From assembly GCA_019309565.1 (NCBI GenBank), contig JAFDFZ010000029.1, positions 1 through 44,000 on the forward strand: a DNA stretch of 44,000 nucleotides, given 5' to 3'. The notes under the pieces were generated by a model. That model had not been told where the DNA came from, ran no database searches, and saw only the letters and a program-made list of their open reading frames with translations. Below, in pieces: positions 43,020 through 44,000 of this stretch. The DNA comes from Deltaproteobacteria bacterium (GTDB lineage: Bacteria; Desulfobacterota; Desulfobacteria; Desulfobacterales; SURF-15). A program made the translations under genes and the position numbers. Positions within the stretch are counted from its first letter, which is position 1; each line of letters opens with the position of its first letter.

Positions 43020-43958
43020 TTATACAAACAAAGATGTCACCGAATCCCCGCGATGGCATCTGATGATTGCCTCTCCCACAAGCTCAGAGATAGACAGCAC
43101 GACGATTTTCCCGCAGGCCAAAGCCTTTTTATTTAAAGGAATCGTGTCGGTTACAATAAGTGTTTCAATAGGTGACTTTGAAATACGCTCTATCGCGGGG
43201 CCGGATAGCACCGGATGTGCACAGCAACCATGAATGGTTTTTGCTCCCTTTTCCAGCAACGCGCCGGCAGCTTCAACAAGCGTTCCGGCCGTGTCCACCA
43301 TGTCATCCAGAACAACGGCCACCTTTCCTGCAACGTCTCCGATAACCGCCATGGCTTTCGCCTTGTTCGGCGCATCCCGTCTTTTGTCAATGATGGCAAG
43401 CTCCGCCTTGAGCCGCTTTGCAAAAGCTCTTGCCCTTTCCACACCCCCGGCATCCGGGGATACAACCACCAGAGAATCATTGAAATGTCTTTTCATGTAA
43501 TCTAGAAGAACAGGTGCTGAAAACAGGTTGTCCACCGGAATGTCAAAAAAACCCTGGATTTGACCTGCATGCAGATCCACCGTGATGACTCGATTGGCTC
43601 CGGCAACCGTTATCAGGTCTGCAACCAGCTTGGCGCTTATTGGAACCCGGGGTGCCACTTTCTGGTCCTGACGTGCATAGCCATAATAGGGTATAACGGC
43701 GGTAATACGACTGGCCGAAGATCGTTTGAATGCATCAATCATAAGAAGCAATTCAACCAGGTTGTCATTTACCGGAGAGCATGTTGACTGCACCACATAA
43801 ATGTCTTTCAAGCGAACATTTTCGAAAATTTCTATCTGAACCTCACCATCGCTGAAGGTCTGAACCTTGGCACCTCCTAGCGGTACATCCAGATAGTTGC
43901 AAATTTTTTTCGCCAGTTCCGGATTTGAATTGCCCGAAAAAATAGCAAAGCGGTTCAT
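43020..43958 (-). CDS. prs: Ribose-phosphate pyrophosphokinase
   Basis: At 312 residues this is the usual length. Visible motifs are [10 protein letters not shown] near residue 35, YYGYARQD near 95, the divalent metal/ATP region [12 protein letters not shown] near 129, the flexible loop [10 protein letters not shown] near 191, and the PRPP-binding DDMVDTAGT near 218. It makes PRPP from ribose 5-phosphate and ATP, feeding purine, pyrimidine, His and NAD synthesis. It is the first minus-strand gene visible here; only 42 bases precede it in the window, so an upstream operon partner cannot be excluded. A palindrome TTTTGATCAAAA lies at 43980-43991. Confidence 0.97.
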   Translation of the reverse strand: MNRFAIFSGNSNPELAKKICNYLDVPLGGAKVQTFSDGEVQIEIFENVRLKDIYVVQSTCSPVNDNLVELLLMIDAFKRSSASRITAVIPYYGYARQDQKVAPRVPISAKLVADLITVAGANRVITVDLHAGQIQGFFDIPVDNLFSAPVLLDYMKRHFNDSLVVVSPDAGGVERARAFAKRLKAELAIIDKRRDAPNKAKAMAVIGDVAGKVAVVLDDMVDTAGTLVEAAGALLEKGAKTIHGCCAHPVLSGPAIERISKSPIETLIVTDTIPLNKKALACGKIVVLSISELVGEAIIRCHRGDSVTSLFV

Positions 43959-44000
43959 TGATTCAACCCTGCCTGCTTGTTTTGATCAAAATGTTATGTC

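Overview
This 44 kb window looks like the chromosome of a Desulfobacterota bacterium, most likely a sulfate reducer of the Desulfobacterales. I infer this from the complete dcw (division and cell wall) cluster in Gram-negative order, with a MurE carrying the meso-diaminopimelate motif DNPR. It also fits the rnf operon led by a c3-type multihaem cytochrome, the prs-rplY-pth / carD neighbourhood and the membrane pyrophosphatase. No phage, transposase, CRISPR array, tRNA or rRNA was seen. The foreign-looking material is short non-coding repeats inserted between or into dcw genes.

Layout. (1) 107-6276, minus strand: a six-gene directon. It holds a MinD/FlhG-like ATPase, a GspE/PilB-like protein that has lost its nucleotide-binding residues, a glyoxalase-II-like hydrolase, a NimA-type flavin protein, an HD phosphohydrolase and a stand-alone IMP cyclohydrolase. 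(2) 6572-24911, plus strand: mraZ, rsmH, ftsL, ftsI, murE, murF, mraY, murD, ftsW, murG, murC, a possible 53-residue membrane peptide, murB, ftsQ, ftsA and ftsZ. The cluster starts with a sigma-70-like promoter and three GTGG boxes at 10-base spacing (MraZ operator). Four repeat copies sit inside it. (3) 24921-26711: a radical SAM gene with its own promoter. (4) 26717-30852, minus strand: two translationally coupled sensor kinases (HDOD-GAF-kinase, then REC-PAS-kinase-REC). They diverge from (5) 31140-37872, plus strand: a pentahaem cytochrome c followed by rnfC, D, G, E, A and an RnfB fused to a GltD/NfnB-like NAD(P)H flavoprotein. (6) 37877-43958, minus strand: prs, rplY, pth, hppA, carD and an RluA-family pseudouridine synthase, with terminators after rplY and hppA.

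The most interesting part is the Rnf cluster. RnfC keeps both [4Fe-4S] motifs but has lost the glycine-rich FMN/NADH motif and the GGxHP motif. RnfD lacks the S/T-GAT flavinylation site, while RnfG keeps its own. The RnfB subunit has gained a complete FAD/NAD(P)H reductase module. Together with the upstream pentahaem cytochrome this suggests a rewired Rnf, in which pyridine nucleotide reacts at RnfB rather than RnfC and electrons pass to or from periplasmic c-type haem. This is inference from motifs. A second unusual system is the MinD-like ATPase paired with an apparently ATPase-dead GspE/PilB homologue.

How the genes work together: the dcw cluster makes lipid II from UDP-MurNAc and assembles the divisome. 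HppA removes pyrophosphate and pumps ions, and Rnf couples redox to ion transport. Prs supplies PRPP, and the IMP cyclohydrolase closes the purine ring.
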